Origin: Pseudoalteromonas luteoviolacea
GTDB taxonomy: Bacteria > Pseudomonadota > Gammaproteobacteria > Enterobacterales > Alteromonadaceae
DNA: 64,000 nucleotides
Assembly (NCBI RefSeq): GCF_018100925.1
Contig: NZ_JAGJEH010000005.1
Location: forward strand, 1 to 64,000
Direction: 5' to 3'
The number at the start of each line of letters is the position of its first letter. Positions within the stretch are counted from its first letter, which is position 1. The notes beneath the pieces were generated by a model, which did no database searches, was not told the DNA's origin, and saw only the letters and a program-made list of their open reading frames with translations. Shown in pieces: positions 34,962-43,810 of this stretch. Both the position numbers and the translations under genes were made by a program.

Positions 34962-36225
34962 GTGCAAAATCTTTTTCAAAAGCATTGAAAGCAGCGGTTA
35001 TATTCTCGTAATTCTCCTCACCCCAAAAAACACGTTGATTGTCATGTTGTCTAAATTCAGGCTGCTGTTCGAAAAAGAATCCGCCTTTCTCCACTGTGAC
35101 TTTACTGGTCGAGAAATGCTCTTCATTAAACGTTCTAAATACAATAGATGGACAAGGCTTAATAAAGTAAAACATGTATGCCGGGCCAGTGGGGATCGAA
35201 AAGTTGAGAAATGCTCGCTGATACAGTGCGACTCTAACCGTTAGGTCCATTGATGCAAGTGGGAACTGCTCTATATGTGATAGTGACTCAGCGATTGGTG
35301 TCGTCGCTTGGTATGTATCTCTAATAATAATTGGATAGTATTTGTCAGTATCGAGCTCAGCCAAAAATTTTGACCAACCATCGGCTGAGCTATTACGTTG
35401 CTCATGCATGTTGTATTCGCGCATGGTGATCGTAATAATTTGTTTGTCAGCACAATGGTGTTGAATGTAGTTGTCGACCAATCTTTTTGCTGTCGCAGGC
35501 GCTTCTAAATGGGCTACATCAACCCCTTTTCGCGTTTGCGCGATGATTTCTGGATAGCCCATCTGTGGCTGAGTGTGTTGCAAAGAAAAGTTACTCGGAA
35601 ATACGTGTGCGGATTCACCGAGTATCCCGCTTAATTCTTCCCTCGCGTTTAAATAGCTGATCCCGGTTGTTGACTTAATACATTGAAAGAGTGGGTTCAG
35701 GATGTGGTTTACTCGCCAATTTACGTCGTCTTCAGCGTGAACCGCATGCAACCGAATACTCTGTTGAAAGTTTCGTTTTGGTACAACTATAAAATGAATA
35801 TGCTTTTTACCTAGCTCAATGCGCTTGGCCTCAGCTAATACGGCAAAGTTCGTTGCATCAAATGTTGCGATGGAACTGCCTAAATCATAGATGGCATATA
35901 GGATATCTTCTTTTTGACAAGGGGAGATAAGAAAGTCGCAGGCACTTTCTATTTGGTTGTTCACCATATGGAAAAAGAAAATCTGCTCAATGTGAAAGCC
36001 AATTGACAGCAGGGATGCAACAATGTCATCAACAAAAATAGAACAAATAATGACATTGCGGTCTCTATGTTGTGTAAGCTGCTCCAGTGAAAGCACGGGC
36101 TGTTCTTCGAAAGCACCACTGCCGTCGGTTGTAGCAATAATATTATCGCCATCTAAGTTATTATTAAGGAGGTCAGTGACTCCGTTGATGCCATATAAAA
36201 TGACATTATTCAAATGGGTATTCAT
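34954..36225 (-). CDS. Unknown glycan-locus protein
   Basis: A 423-residue protein whose family I do not recognise. The start at 36225 overlaps the formyltransferase stop as ATGA. The N-terminal quarter looks Rossmann-like (NNVILYGINGVTDLLNN, then DGDNIIATTDGSG), similar to PglD-type sugar-sensing domains. The C-terminal half contains TMREYNMHEQRNSSADGW and a conserved-looking NFSIPTGPAYMFYFIKPCPS. The latter resembles the tail of GT-B-like transferases, such as capsule-locus hypothetical proteins. It could be a second transferase, but this is a weak inference. Confidence 0.5.
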   Translation of the reverse strand: MNTHLNNVILYGINGVTDLLNNNLDGDNIIATTDGSGAFEEQPVLSLEQLTQHRDRNVIICSIFVDDIVASLLSIGFHIEQIFFFHMVNNQIESACDFLISPCQKEDILYAIYDLGSSIATFDATNFAVLAEAKRIELGKKHIHFIVVPKRNFQQSIRLHAVHAEDDVNWRVNHILNPLFQCIKSTTGISYLNAREELSGILGESAHVFPSNFSLQHTQPQMGYPEIIAQTRKGVDVAHLEAPATAKRLVDNYIQHHCADKQIITITMREYNMHEQRNSSADGWSKFLAELDTDKYYPIIIRDTYQATTPIAESLSHIEQFPLASMDLTVRVALYQRAFLNFSIPTGPAYMFYFIKPCPSIVFRTFNEEHFSTSKVTVEKGGFFFEQQPEFRQHDNQRVFWGEENYENITAAFNAFEKDFAHD

Positions 36226-36917
36226 AAACAAACGCGTTTCTTATATTCTTGAAAAACAGAGTCAAATTTTTGATTTTGTTCTTCGGGTATGCTTTTTCTA
36301 CTCAGTGGTGAATTAATATCGACTTCATTGCAAGCTTGGTTGTTATCCAAATACTGTACAAAGTTTGCCAAAAGATCACACTCCATGTCATAGGCGCGAG
36401 CGCATAGATCATCATAGCTGTCGCTTGCTATCACAGGGACTTCCAATCTTTTAAGTACACGTCCGGCATCAATATGTCGGTTAATTACATGCAAGCTGAT
36501 ACCAACAGGCGCCTGATTCACAATAGACCACTTAAATGCATCAACACCTCTATTTTCAGGAAGAAGGCCTGGGTGGGCATTGATAATGGTATTGCCGTCA
36601 ATAAAATGTTGAGGAATAATCTTGGCGATCACGGTAATAAAGTAATCGGGTTTTTGTGCGACGCTGTTTACCACTGAAGCGCCTGCTTCATCCCATCCAG
36701 GGACTTCAATGTAGTTCACACCAGCTTTTTGACAGAACGATTCGATATCTAGTGGAATAATTTGATATGGGCGTTCTTCAAAGGCGCGTGCCTGGTGCGG
36801 CCTATGTTGAAACGGAAATGCAAAAAGTGAAACTTTATAAGATTTTGCCAAAAATTTTTGGATCATTTGATAGGTCTTCAAATGCCCTGTTTGGTAAGTA
36901 AAAATGCCAACATGCAT
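36222..36917 (-). CDS. Formyltransferase-family protein
   Basis: A 231-residue protein with the formyltransferase core INAHPGLLPENRGVDAFKW: the Asn-Ala-His triad and the HPGLLP loop that binds the 10-formyl-tetrahydrofolate substrate. GISLHVINRHIDAGRVL follows as in methionyl-tRNA and sugar formyltransferases. In a sugar locus with an aminotransferase it most likely N-formylates an amino sugar. It overlaps the downstream unknown gene by 4 bp and is 3 bp from the radical SAM gene. Confidence 0.82.
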   Translation of the reverse strand: MHVGIFTYQTGHLKTYQMIQKFLAKSYKVSLFAFPFQHRPHQARAFEERPYQIIPLDIESFCQKAGVNYIEVPGWDEAGASVVNSVAQKPDYFITVIAKIIPQHFIDGNTIINAHPGLLPENRGVDAFKWSIVNQAPVGISLHVINRHIDAGRVLKRLEVPVIASDSYDDLCARAYDMECDLLANFVQYLDNNQACNEVDINSPLSRKSIPEEQNQKFDSVFQEYKKRVCL

Positions 36918-36920
36918 TAG

Positions 36921-37940
36921 TTAATCCACCATTTTTATATTTATTTGTTGGGATTGTTGTTCCCTTTCATGCCGACAATTTTCACGCCAGTTGTTTAGCT
37001 TATGGATATCGTTATAGAAAGTATATTCAGTAGAGCGCCTGATCAAGACCTCTCCTACGACTTCTTCGGTGTAATCTGAAGAAGACCAGCGCTCGCATGA
37101 TTTACAGAATGGGACTTTATCCCATTGACCCGTTTCATGGTAATGTCTGATTTCGTTAAGTTTATCACCATTCCAAACACCGGATACACCCTCTTCCAGT
37201 ACATTGCCGACGACCTGATCTTTGAAACCATCAAGGCAGCAAAGTGACACATCGCCATCGGTATGAATTGGCATCGTCGAGTAAATTTCTGGACAGGGCT
37301 TACGTTGACTATGATCTACTGACACATTAGGAAAAGTACCTTCTTCAAAGATCTCACCAATGCGGACAAAATCAACAATGTTGACCCAATAATCAACAAA
37401 TTCATCAACCTGATGTAGGTTACAATCTTGCTTGGTCAAAGAAACCCCGATCCGTGGTAATGAATGTTCGCCTCGTAGCTCTAGCAAAGTAAATAAATTG
37501 TTTTTGATTTTATCTAGGTTTTTAATGCCACGAACTTGTTCTAAGACATCCGGTGTCGTGGCATCAACACTCACAGTAATACTATCTACACCAATCTCAA
37601 TGAGGGCTTTTGACATTTTCTTATTCATCAACAAGCCATTTGTGTTCATGGATATATTCATATTTCTCATTTTCATACTTTTGAGATGAATGAGTATATC
37701 TTTGCTCATCAATGGCTCGCTCCAAAGCGTAGGGCCAACAGCAGGAGCTGCTGGCATCGCTTCATCGAGAATTTTCTTGGCGTTTGCCAATGTCATACTC
37801 TTTTTCAGCATCCCCTTTAATTCTGGTGCATCTGGTTGTCCGTGAACAATGCACATTGGACACTTCAAATTACAATCAGTATACAGATCCATCAATAACC
37901 TAGGCGGTAAATGGGGCACCGGAATTTTTTTCTCACTCAT
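36921..37940 (-). CDS. Radical SAM/SPASM protein
   Basis: A 339-residue protein with the radical SAM cluster motif CNLKCPMC (Cys23, Cys27, Cys30). A C-terminal SPASM-like region has CPEIYSTMPIHTDGDVSLCC, then FCKSCERW, enough cysteines for an auxiliary iron-sulfur cluster. Such enzymes in polysaccharide loci dehydrogenate, epimerise or rearrange sugars. It lies between the alcohol dehydrogenase and formyltransferase genes with 3-4 bp spacers. Confidence 0.85.
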   Translation of the reverse strand: MSEKKIPVPHLPPRLLMDLYTDCNLKCPMCIVHGQPDAPELKGMLKKSMTLANAKKILDEAMPAAPAVGPTLWSEPLMSKDILIHLKSMKMRNMNISMNTNGLLMNKKMSKALIEIGVDSITVSVDATTPDVLEQVRGIKNLDKIKNNLFTLLELRGEHSLPRIGVSLTKQDCNLHQVDEFVDYWVNIVDFVRIGEIFEEGTFPNVSVDHSQRKPCPEIYSTMPIHTDGDVSLCCLDGFKDQVVGNVLEEGVSGVWNGDKLNEIRHYHETGQWDKVPFCKSCERWSSSDYTEEVVGEVLIRRSTEYTFYNDIHKLNNWRENCRHEREQQSQQINIKMVD

Positions 37941-37944
37941 AGAA

Positions 37945-38997
37945 TTACCTTTGCGTGACTTTAATCAAAGCTCTGACGATTTTTTTATTGTCGAGATCGT
38001 CAATTGCCTCATTGATTTCGTCTAGCGTGTATTCCTTGCTGATCAGAGGCTCTAGGTTTAACCTTCCTTCAAAGTACATATCGGCAAAAAGCGGAATATC
38101 TTTATCAGGTTGAGCGCCCCCCCCCCAACTTCCTCGGATCGACTTTCCGCGGTGGAATGCATGAGGCTCTAACTGTATTTTTAAGTCGTCACTTGGATGA
38201 GATGCAAATATACATTGACCACCGCCATCGCGAACGCTTTCAAAAGCTTGCTCAATCGTTTGTGTCGTACCGCCAGCTTCCAAGCTGTAGTCTACACCTT
38301 GTTGTTCAGTGAGGCGGTATATTTCGGTGACAGGATCAACTTCTAAAGAATTGATACAATGTGTCGCACCAAGCTGCTTTGCGAGCGCTAGTTTATCTGG
38401 GTTAACATCAATGGCAATTAGCTTGGTAGGCTGACTCAATTTAGCCGCTAGTAGCGCACTTAGACCTATTCCACCTAGGCCGAAAACAGCAATGGTCTTA
38501 TTTGGAAGAGGTTTTAATTCATTAAATACCAATCCTAGACCTGTTGGCAGAGCACACCCTAGTAATACTGCGAGCTTTTCGGGAAAACCCTCAGGTAGTT
38601 TTACCAAGCGATTCTCTGCGACAATTGATTGTTCCGTCAGTGTGGTGGCACTGCCAGAGTTAATTAGGTAATCTTCATGTGGGTATTTCCCCCCGGGTGC
38701 ATCGAGTCCTTGGCCTTTGATCCAACCAATAATGACTTTGTCACCGACAGCTACCTTTGTGACGCCTTCACCCACCTCGGTGACGTAACCTACGCCTTCA
38801 TGACCAAGTAAGTGAGGTAAGTATTTGTCCTCGCCTCTGCCGCCCTTTACTTCCATTAATTGGGAGTGGCACAACCCACTGTAAAGGATCTCGACGCGTA
38901 CTTGTCCGGCTGTGAGTGCGGGTACTTTAATATTTGAAATCAATTTTAAAGGTTTGCCGGTTTCAAAAAGCACGGCGGCTTTCATATGTTTTTTCAT
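37945..38997 (-). CDS. Zinc-type alcohol dehydrogenase
   Basis: A 350-residue medium-chain dehydrogenase. GLCHSQLMEVKGG holds the catalytic zinc Cys, LLGHEGVGYVTEVG the zinc His-Glu, and VFGLGGIGLSALLAA the NAD-binding motif. The structural-zinc cysteine lobe is missing. The start overlaps the phosphotransferase stop as ATGA. An unbroken run of ten G residues on the coding strand encodes Trp-Gly-Gly-Gly near residue 294, a possible slippage site. The substrate is probably a sugar or polyol in the same pathway. Confidence 0.82.
   Translation of the reverse strand: MKKHMKAAVLFETGKPLKLISNIKVPALTAGQVRVEILYSGLCHSQLMEVKGGRGEDKYLPHLLGHEGVGYVTEVGEGVTKVAVGDKVIIGWIKGQGLDAPGGKYPHEDYLINSGSATTLTEQSIVAENRLVKLPEGFPEKLAVLLGCALPTGLGLVFNELKPLPNKTIAVFGLGGIGLSALLAAKLSQPTKLIAIDVNPDKLALAKQLGATHCINSLEVDPVTEIYRLTEQQGVDYSLEAGGTTQTIEQAFESVRDGGGQCIFASHPSDDLKIQLEPHAFHRGKSIRGSWGGGAQPDKDIPLFADMYFEGRLNLEPLISKEYTLDEINEAIDDLDNKKIVRALIKVTQR
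38117..38126 (-). repeat. G10 homopolymer inside the dehydrogenase gene
   Basis: Ten consecutive C on the plus strand, so G10 in the coding sequence (TGG GGG GGG GGC). Gain or loss of one base would shift the frame of the dehydrogenase after about residue 296 of 350. Tracts of this length are known phase-variation switches in Campylobacter glycan genes. Whether this one varies is not known. Confidence 0.7.
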
Positions 38998-39998
38998 AGA
39001 TTTTTATCTAAAATTTTAATCTTTTCAGGTATATGTGCAAAGTAGCGTATGCTTTTTTCAAGCTGACTCTGTTTTTTTTGACTGAGCACGTCATTATTTA
39101 TGTCCAAGCAAGAATTGTTCCATGAAAATCGTCTTCGCTGTTCAATCACAGGAATAAACTCATTGAGCATGATCAAACACCACTTCATCAATGTTAGCTC
39201 GTAAATTGTGACAAATTCTTGCCTTCGTTGGCTTATTTCAGAAAATACAGCACTTTGCAAAAAGCGCGTGATATTTTCCAAAGGGACAGGTATTGCAGGC
39301 TGAGCAAAAAAATCGCTTAACAGTTTCCAAACAGTGTCACGGCCAGCATACTCAAAGTCGATAAAATATATATCAGAGGGTGTCTCAATTGCATTGTGAA
39401 ATCCAAAATCCGAAGGTGAAAGGATCGTTTTCTGCAATGGCTCATGCCAGCTAGGCTCAACAGTCTCAGCGATTTGCTGAGTACGAGATGCTATGGCTTG
39501 AAGCAACGACTGTAAGCGATGATTGTTATTTAAGCTCAGTTGAGCAAACCTCTCAAGCCGTTTGTCTATAATGTCAACAAACCCATATAAGGTCGCTGGG
39601 CTCTCGCTGGCCATTGGCAGAGTAGCATCAAATATTGCCGGAGCATTTATTGCTTCGATAAAGGCTAGGGCGGCGTCAATGTGACTGGTCGTTAAATTGG
39701 CAATTGCCTGCCCGTCAATAAATGAAAATAACGATACTTTCAATTCCTCACTGTACGCAATGGGTTTACCAATATTGGGTATTTCCGCTTTACTTAAGTG
39801 GTTAGCAAAGGCGTACTCATTACGTAATTTAGACAGTGAGCGGCTATTATGTGGCTCAAAACACTTTAGAAAAAATTGCTCCGTTCCTGAACTGACACGA
39901 AAACCCTGATTGTTTGCGCCCCCATCAATAGGAGTGAGCAAAACCTGTTCATTGTTGACTACTTCCTGTAGCCACTTGAGGATACTGGGCTCAATCAT
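38994..39998 (-). CDS. Aminoglycoside-phosphotransferase-like sugar kinase
   Basis: A 334-residue APH/choline-kinase-fold protein. The catalytic loop is LSPSDFGFHNAI and the metal-binding loop is YFIDFEYAGRD. I chose ATG 39998 because it overlaps the HAD gene stop as ATGA; an ATG at 40025 is possible. The neighbours are a HAD phosphatase, a split transketolase and a dehydrogenase. It probably phosphorylates a sugar or polyol intermediate. Confidence 0.78.
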   Translation of the reverse strand: MIEPSILKWLQEVVNNEQVLLTPIDGGANNQGFRVSSGTEQFFLKCFEPHNSRSLSKLRNEYAFANHLSKAEIPNIGKPIAYSEELKVSLFSFIDGQAIANLTTSHIDAALAFIEAINAPAIFDATLPMASESPATLYGFVDIIDKRLERFAQLSLNNNHRLQSLLQAIASRTQQIAETVEPSWHEPLQKTILSPSDFGFHNAIETPSDIYFIDFEYAGRDTVWKLLSDFFAQPAIPVPLENITRFLQSAVFSEISQRRQEFVTIYELTLMKWCLIMLNEFIPVIEQRRRFSWNNSCLDINNDVLSQKKQSQLEKSIRYFAHIPEKIKILDKNL

Positions 39999-40591
39999 AC
40001 AATGAGTGCTGGAATTTGTGTCCATGCTTGGGCTTGCAAATGAGATGATTGGCTCACTTTATCGGGTGAGAATAGGATGCCTTGACACGCAGTGGGAAAA
40101 TGTTTGTGTAGCAATATACTTTCTAAGTCATCAATAAAGAAGTCACATGCTAGCGAATCAATCAACATAACCTTTTTATCTTTGGTTTCATTAAAAAAAA
40201 CATGTTCAGGATCAAAAGGGGCATTGGGACAATTTACAAAACCATGTGCTTCAAGCCACCCTCTGGCTGCGTCGTGAAAATTGACTTTATCACCAATTAT
40301 GGGGTACTTGGTTTTGTGTGATATTAATTTTAGCTGATGTCCTTGCGCCTTTAACGCTTTTAGATGCGTTAGGCTCTCTGGGTAAGGCTTGGCATTTGAA
40401 ATTTCTTTCCCATAAACAATACCTTGTAGCTCAGTCCATTTTTTTTCATTGTCTTGTGAAATGAAATACTGTTTCACGTCCTGTTTTGACTTGCCAGTCT
40501 GTTTTGGGATCCACCCTAGATCGAGCGCAACTTGGTAAAATACGCCGGTATAATTTGCTATTGTATTGTCGAAATCAACGCCAATGATCAT
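39995..40591 (-). CDS. HAD-family hydrolase
   Basis: A 198-residue haloacid dehalogenase-like protein beginning MIIGVDFDNTIANYTG; DFDNT is the DxDxT nucleophile motif. LKLISHKTKYP is motif II-like and FFIDDLESIL near the C-terminus is the acidic motif. It is probably a sugar-phosphate phosphatase (a GmhB-like step is possible but unproven). It overlaps the transketolase C gene by 4 bp. Confidence 0.8.
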   Translation of the reverse strand: MIIGVDFDNTIANYTGVFYQVALDLGWIPKQTGKSKQDVKQYFISQDNEKKWTELQGIVYGKEISNAKPYPESLTHLKALKAQGHQLKLISHKTKYPIIGDKVNFHDAARGWLEAHGFVNCPNAPFDPEHVFFNETKDKKVMLIDSLACDFFIDDLESILLHKHFPTACQGILFSPDKVSQSSHLQAQAWTQIPALIV

Positions 40592-41508
40592 AAAACGCCT
40601 CGCTCGGTCAGGCTTTTTGAAATAGCGTCGAGCGTTAACCCCGCTTTTTCTCTTGCATCGTCAGGGCTATGCACTTGGTCAATGAAATGATCAGGGATCC
40701 CGAATCGGTGCACCGCTATTTGGTGATTCTGGTCATTAAAATATTCAAGTACTGCACTGCCCATACCACCATTTACATTGTGCTCCTCAAGCGTGATCAC
40801 ATGTTTGAAGCGGCTCATACAGCCATTCAAATACTCTTTATCGAGCGGTTTTACAGTATGTAAGCTGACCAGCTCTGGTGAGAGTCCACACTCAGCCAAT
40901 TTGCCATAAAGTGCTTGCGCTAATGGCATAATCGTACCTGTTGCTATGATAGCGATTTGCTCACCTTGATGCATGACATGTGCTTTACCAAATTTCAAAT
41001 CTGGGCGACTTGGGTGAACCTGTGGCTCGTTCTTTTTACCTATCCTAAAATAGCAGGGTTTATTGAGTGCAATTAGCTGAGGCATTAATATTTCAAGTTC
41101 GTCCGCGTCAGCAGGGCAGACAATATTCATATTTGGAAGCGAACGCATTAAGGCAATATCTTCAAACGAATGATGGGTTGGACCCAAATTAGCGTATGAC
41201 AAACCAGAGCCGGTGCCAACGATAATGACAGGCTGGTTTTGATAAGCGATATCAATTTTTATTTGTTCAAAGTTTCTGGCAGTGGTAAAGGGGGTAATTG
41301 TGTAAATAAAAGGCTTGTGTCCCATCATGGCACTGCCAGCAGCCATAGAAGCCATGTTAGCTTCGGCAATACCCGCATTTATAGTTCTATCGGCGGCAAA
41401 TTCTTTTAATGGATTGAACAGACGGTTACCAATATCAGCGTAATACAATAAGAGTCGGCTGTCTTGTTTTGCAAGTTCCGTTAATACTTTGGCGAATGCA
41501 TTTCTCAT
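40588..41508 (-). CDS. Transketolase, C-terminal subunit
   Basis: A 306-residue protein covering the pyrimidine-binding and C-terminal domains of a split transketolase. TINAGIAEANMASMAAG contains the catalytic Glu that activates thiamine diphosphate. Its partner is encoded directly upstream with a 1-bp overlap. Split transketolases in glycan loci supply a two-carbon ketol unit to a dedicated sugar, so this pair is probably not the housekeeping enzyme. Confidence 0.88.
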   Translation of the reverse strand: MRNAFAKVLTELAKQDSRLLLYYADIGNRLFNPLKEFAADRTINAGIAEANMASMAAGSAMMGHKPFIYTITPFTTARNFEQIKIDIAYQNQPVIIVGTGSGLSYANLGPTHHSFEDIALMRSLPNMNIVCPADADELEILMPQLIALNKPCYFRIGKKNEPQVHPSRPDLKFGKAHVMHQGEQIAIIATGTIMPLAQALYGKLAECGLSPELVSLHTVKPLDKEYLNGCMSRFKHVITLEEHNVNGGMGSAVLEYFNDQNHQIAVHRFGIPDHFIDQVHSPDDAREKAGLTLDAISKSLTERGVL

Positions 41509-42308
41509 CAGACTGATAACTCCTGCTTTGCTTTCTCTACTTCTTCTGCTTTGGGGATCCGATAGTGCCAGTTATTGTCATTTTCCATAAATGAAATGCC
41601 TTTGCCTTTCACCGTATCGGCGATAATACAGGTCGGTTTATCGTGCTTGCCTGCATCTGCAAGGGCGCTGATCAGCGTCGCTATATCATGGCCATCAACT
41701 CGAATAGTGTGCCACCCAAAAGCCGACCATTTGTCTTCTAGTGGCTCTAAGTGCATGATCTCACAACTTTCACCCGTACCTTGAAGTTTGTTAAAGTCGA
41801 CAATGGCAACCAAGTTGCTTAATTTTTTGCCCCCAGCAAACATCGCGGCTTCCCAGATTGTTCCTTCGTTTAGTTCACCGTCACCAAGTAGAGTGAAAAA
41901 GCGATTTTCTTTACCACTTAGACGGGTGCTCAGAGCCATACCGGCAGCCAGAGAAAGTGCGTGGCCCAATGAACCTGATACGGTTTCGACACCGGCTGGA
42001 GCGTGAATGCCTGGGTGTTCTTCAAATTGACTATTGGTTTGACCGTGCTGATATAGAGACTCTATAGAAAAATAGCCTCGATAGGCGAGAGCGGTGTACA
42101 AGGCACTGGCTGCATGGCCTTTACCGAGTAAAAAATAATCTCTTTCAGGCATTGTCGGTGCCTTTGGATCTATATTCATGATCTCCCAATATAGAGCTAC
42201 CAAGATATCAACACACGATAGGCAGCTCCCAAGGTGGGGCGTTTTTGTCTTGCTAGAAACATCACACAGCGTATATCTAATTTGTGATGCGATTTCGGTG
42301 TACTTCAT
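41508..42308 (-). CDS. Transketolase, N-terminal subunit
   Basis: A 266-residue protein with the thiamine-diphosphate-binding domain. LLGKGHAASALYTALAYRG and the metal/diphosphate motif GDGELNEGTIWEAAMFAG followed by NLVAIVDFNKLQ are visible. It overlaps the GSCFA gene by one base (TAATG) and the C-subunit by one base. The two subunits together make a full-length transketolase without the linker. Confidence 0.9.
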   Translation of the reverse strand: MKYTEIASQIRYTLCDVSSKTKTPHLGSCLSCVDILVALYWEIMNIDPKAPTMPERDYFLLGKGHAASALYTALAYRGYFSIESLYQHGQTNSQFEEHPGIHAPAGVETVSGSLGHALSLAAGMALSTRLSGKENRFFTLLGDGELNEGTIWEAAMFAGGKKLSNLVAIVDFNKLQGTGESCEIMHLEPLEDKWSAFGWHTIRVDGHDIATLISALADAGKHDKPTCIIADTVKGKGISFMENDNNWHYRIPKAEEVEKAKQELSV

Positions 42309-43774
42309 TATATTATTACCTTCGCGCGTAACTTACCTTGCTCTTCAAGTTGGCGTTGTAGGTTGTCATCCAATACCAAGACAACTTGCTCTTCTATGTG
42401 GATATCAGTAGTTACACTCACCACTGGGATGCCCCAGAGCTTGTCATCTTGGTTGGTGGTAAGAATACGCGTTACATTTTTATTTAACAGCGCTGACGAC
42501 TTGCACAGCGTATCTAAGTCTTGAGTATTGCCAATCACGCATATGCTTTCAGATTGTAAAGCGGCTATCTGTGTAATCTTGTCTTTCATCGGATCTGACA
42601 AATACGATTCCAGATTTTTCAATTTATGCGCTGCAATAGTCTCTGCGGTGATGCTAGGAAAAGCAATCATCATGCCTCTGAGAACATAGCCAGCAAGCTT
42701 GTCACACTGCACAGCATCAACATATTTTGAGATGGTTGGCAGCTTATCTTCAATGTATTTTTTTGCCTGTTCACTGCTCATTTTCTTAAGGCGCGACGGG
42801 TAGATATCAATCAGAATATCGAGTGTTGCTCTAAAGAAAGCTAATACTTCTCTAAGCTGCTCATCACAAAATGAGTTTAAAAACTTATTAATAACGAAGT
42901 TGGGCGTATTTGGCATATTGACGTGCATTAAATCTTTAACGTCATGGTTAAAGCCCTCATAATCTCTGAGCTCATCCATAACGATTTCAAAAGATGGGAA
43001 ATAATGCATGTGCTCGACAGAATTACTTTCGATCATTGAGTCGATAGCAAGCCTTAGCTTAGCTTTATCAATATTGCTATTTAATAGCCAGTTAGTGGCT
43101 GCCGTTTTATCTAAATCTAAAATTTCATTAATGCCAGTAGACAAGTTGGCATTCATCAACCAACCGTACCTCTGTGGAGATACTGTGAGAATAACCTGAC
43201 AAGATGCATTTAGCGTTTTCAATTGCGTTAAGCATGAAGTTAGGTCACTGAGTACTTCTTCATACGGACTTTTAATGACTTCATATAAATCGGTTGGTAA
43301 ACCACCACCATGGCATAGCGTAAGGCCCGAAGTTTTTAGCTTTTGATAGGTAGCATTGCCCAAAGTGAGCACAATAAAGTCAGCCTTTTCAATACGCTGC
43401 TTCATTTGCTGATTTGACTTTTTTAGAAACGCACAAAAAGATTCAAGGCTCTGACCGGGTTCTGATACATACCGTGTCGCCACAGATTTGAACTTGCCAT
43501 CTTCCAGTGGGACGACATAATCTTCTAAATCTTTTGCTGAAGAAGAAAGCTGCTCAAAATATTGTTTAATCGAATTTGGCGAGTAGTGAAAGCTCTCTTC
43601 TTCAGAAAAATAAGTGTCAAACCCTAGCCGCCACAGCCCTCTACTCACTGAGGATGCAAAACAACTACCAAACGTGACAAAGCTTTTGTCTAAGTTGTCA
43701 ATGAGGTTGTAATGAGGCAACGCTAAGTTAAGGCGCTCATGACTTGGGATATTTCCAAGGAGTAAGTTTTGCAT
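42308..43774 (-). CDS. GSCFA-domain protein
   Basis: A 488-residue protein. The name motif FVTFGSCFASSVSRGLW is at about 32-48, and the remainder has SGNH/GSCFA-family features such as VLTLGNATYQKL and VILTVSPQRYGWL. The family is believed to include acyl-esterase-like or acyltransferase proteins, but functions are poorly known. The C-terminal region (about 390-488) is a separate domain of unknown type. I chose ATG 43774 because AGGAG lies 7 bp upstream; the ATG at 43780 is too close to it. Confidence 0.78.
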   Translation of the reverse strand: MQNLLLGNIPSHERLNLALPHYNLIDNLDKSFVTFGSCFASSVSRGLWRLGFDTYFSEEESFHYSPNSIKQYFEQLSSSAKDLEDYVVPLEDGKFKSVATRYVSEPGQSLESFCAFLKKSNQQMKQRIEKADFIVLTLGNATYQKLKTSGLTLCHGGGLPTDLYEVIKSPYEEVLSDLTSCLTQLKTLNASCQVILTVSPQRYGWLMNANLSTGINEILDLDKTAATNWLLNSNIDKAKLRLAIDSMIESNSVEHMHYFPSFEIVMDELRDYEGFNHDVKDLMHVNMPNTPNFVINKFLNSFCDEQLREVLAFFRATLDILIDIYPSRLKKMSSEQAKKYIEDKLPTISKYVDAVQCDKLAGYVLRGMMIAFPSITAETIAAHKLKNLESYLSDPMKDKITQIAALQSESICVIGNTQDLDTLCKSSALLNKNVTRILTTNQDDKLWGIPVVSVTTDIHIEEQVVLVLDDNLQRQLEEQGKLRAKVII

Positions 43775-43810
43775 GGTCATTCTCCTGCTAGGTATTTGTT
43801 GAGTGCGTAT

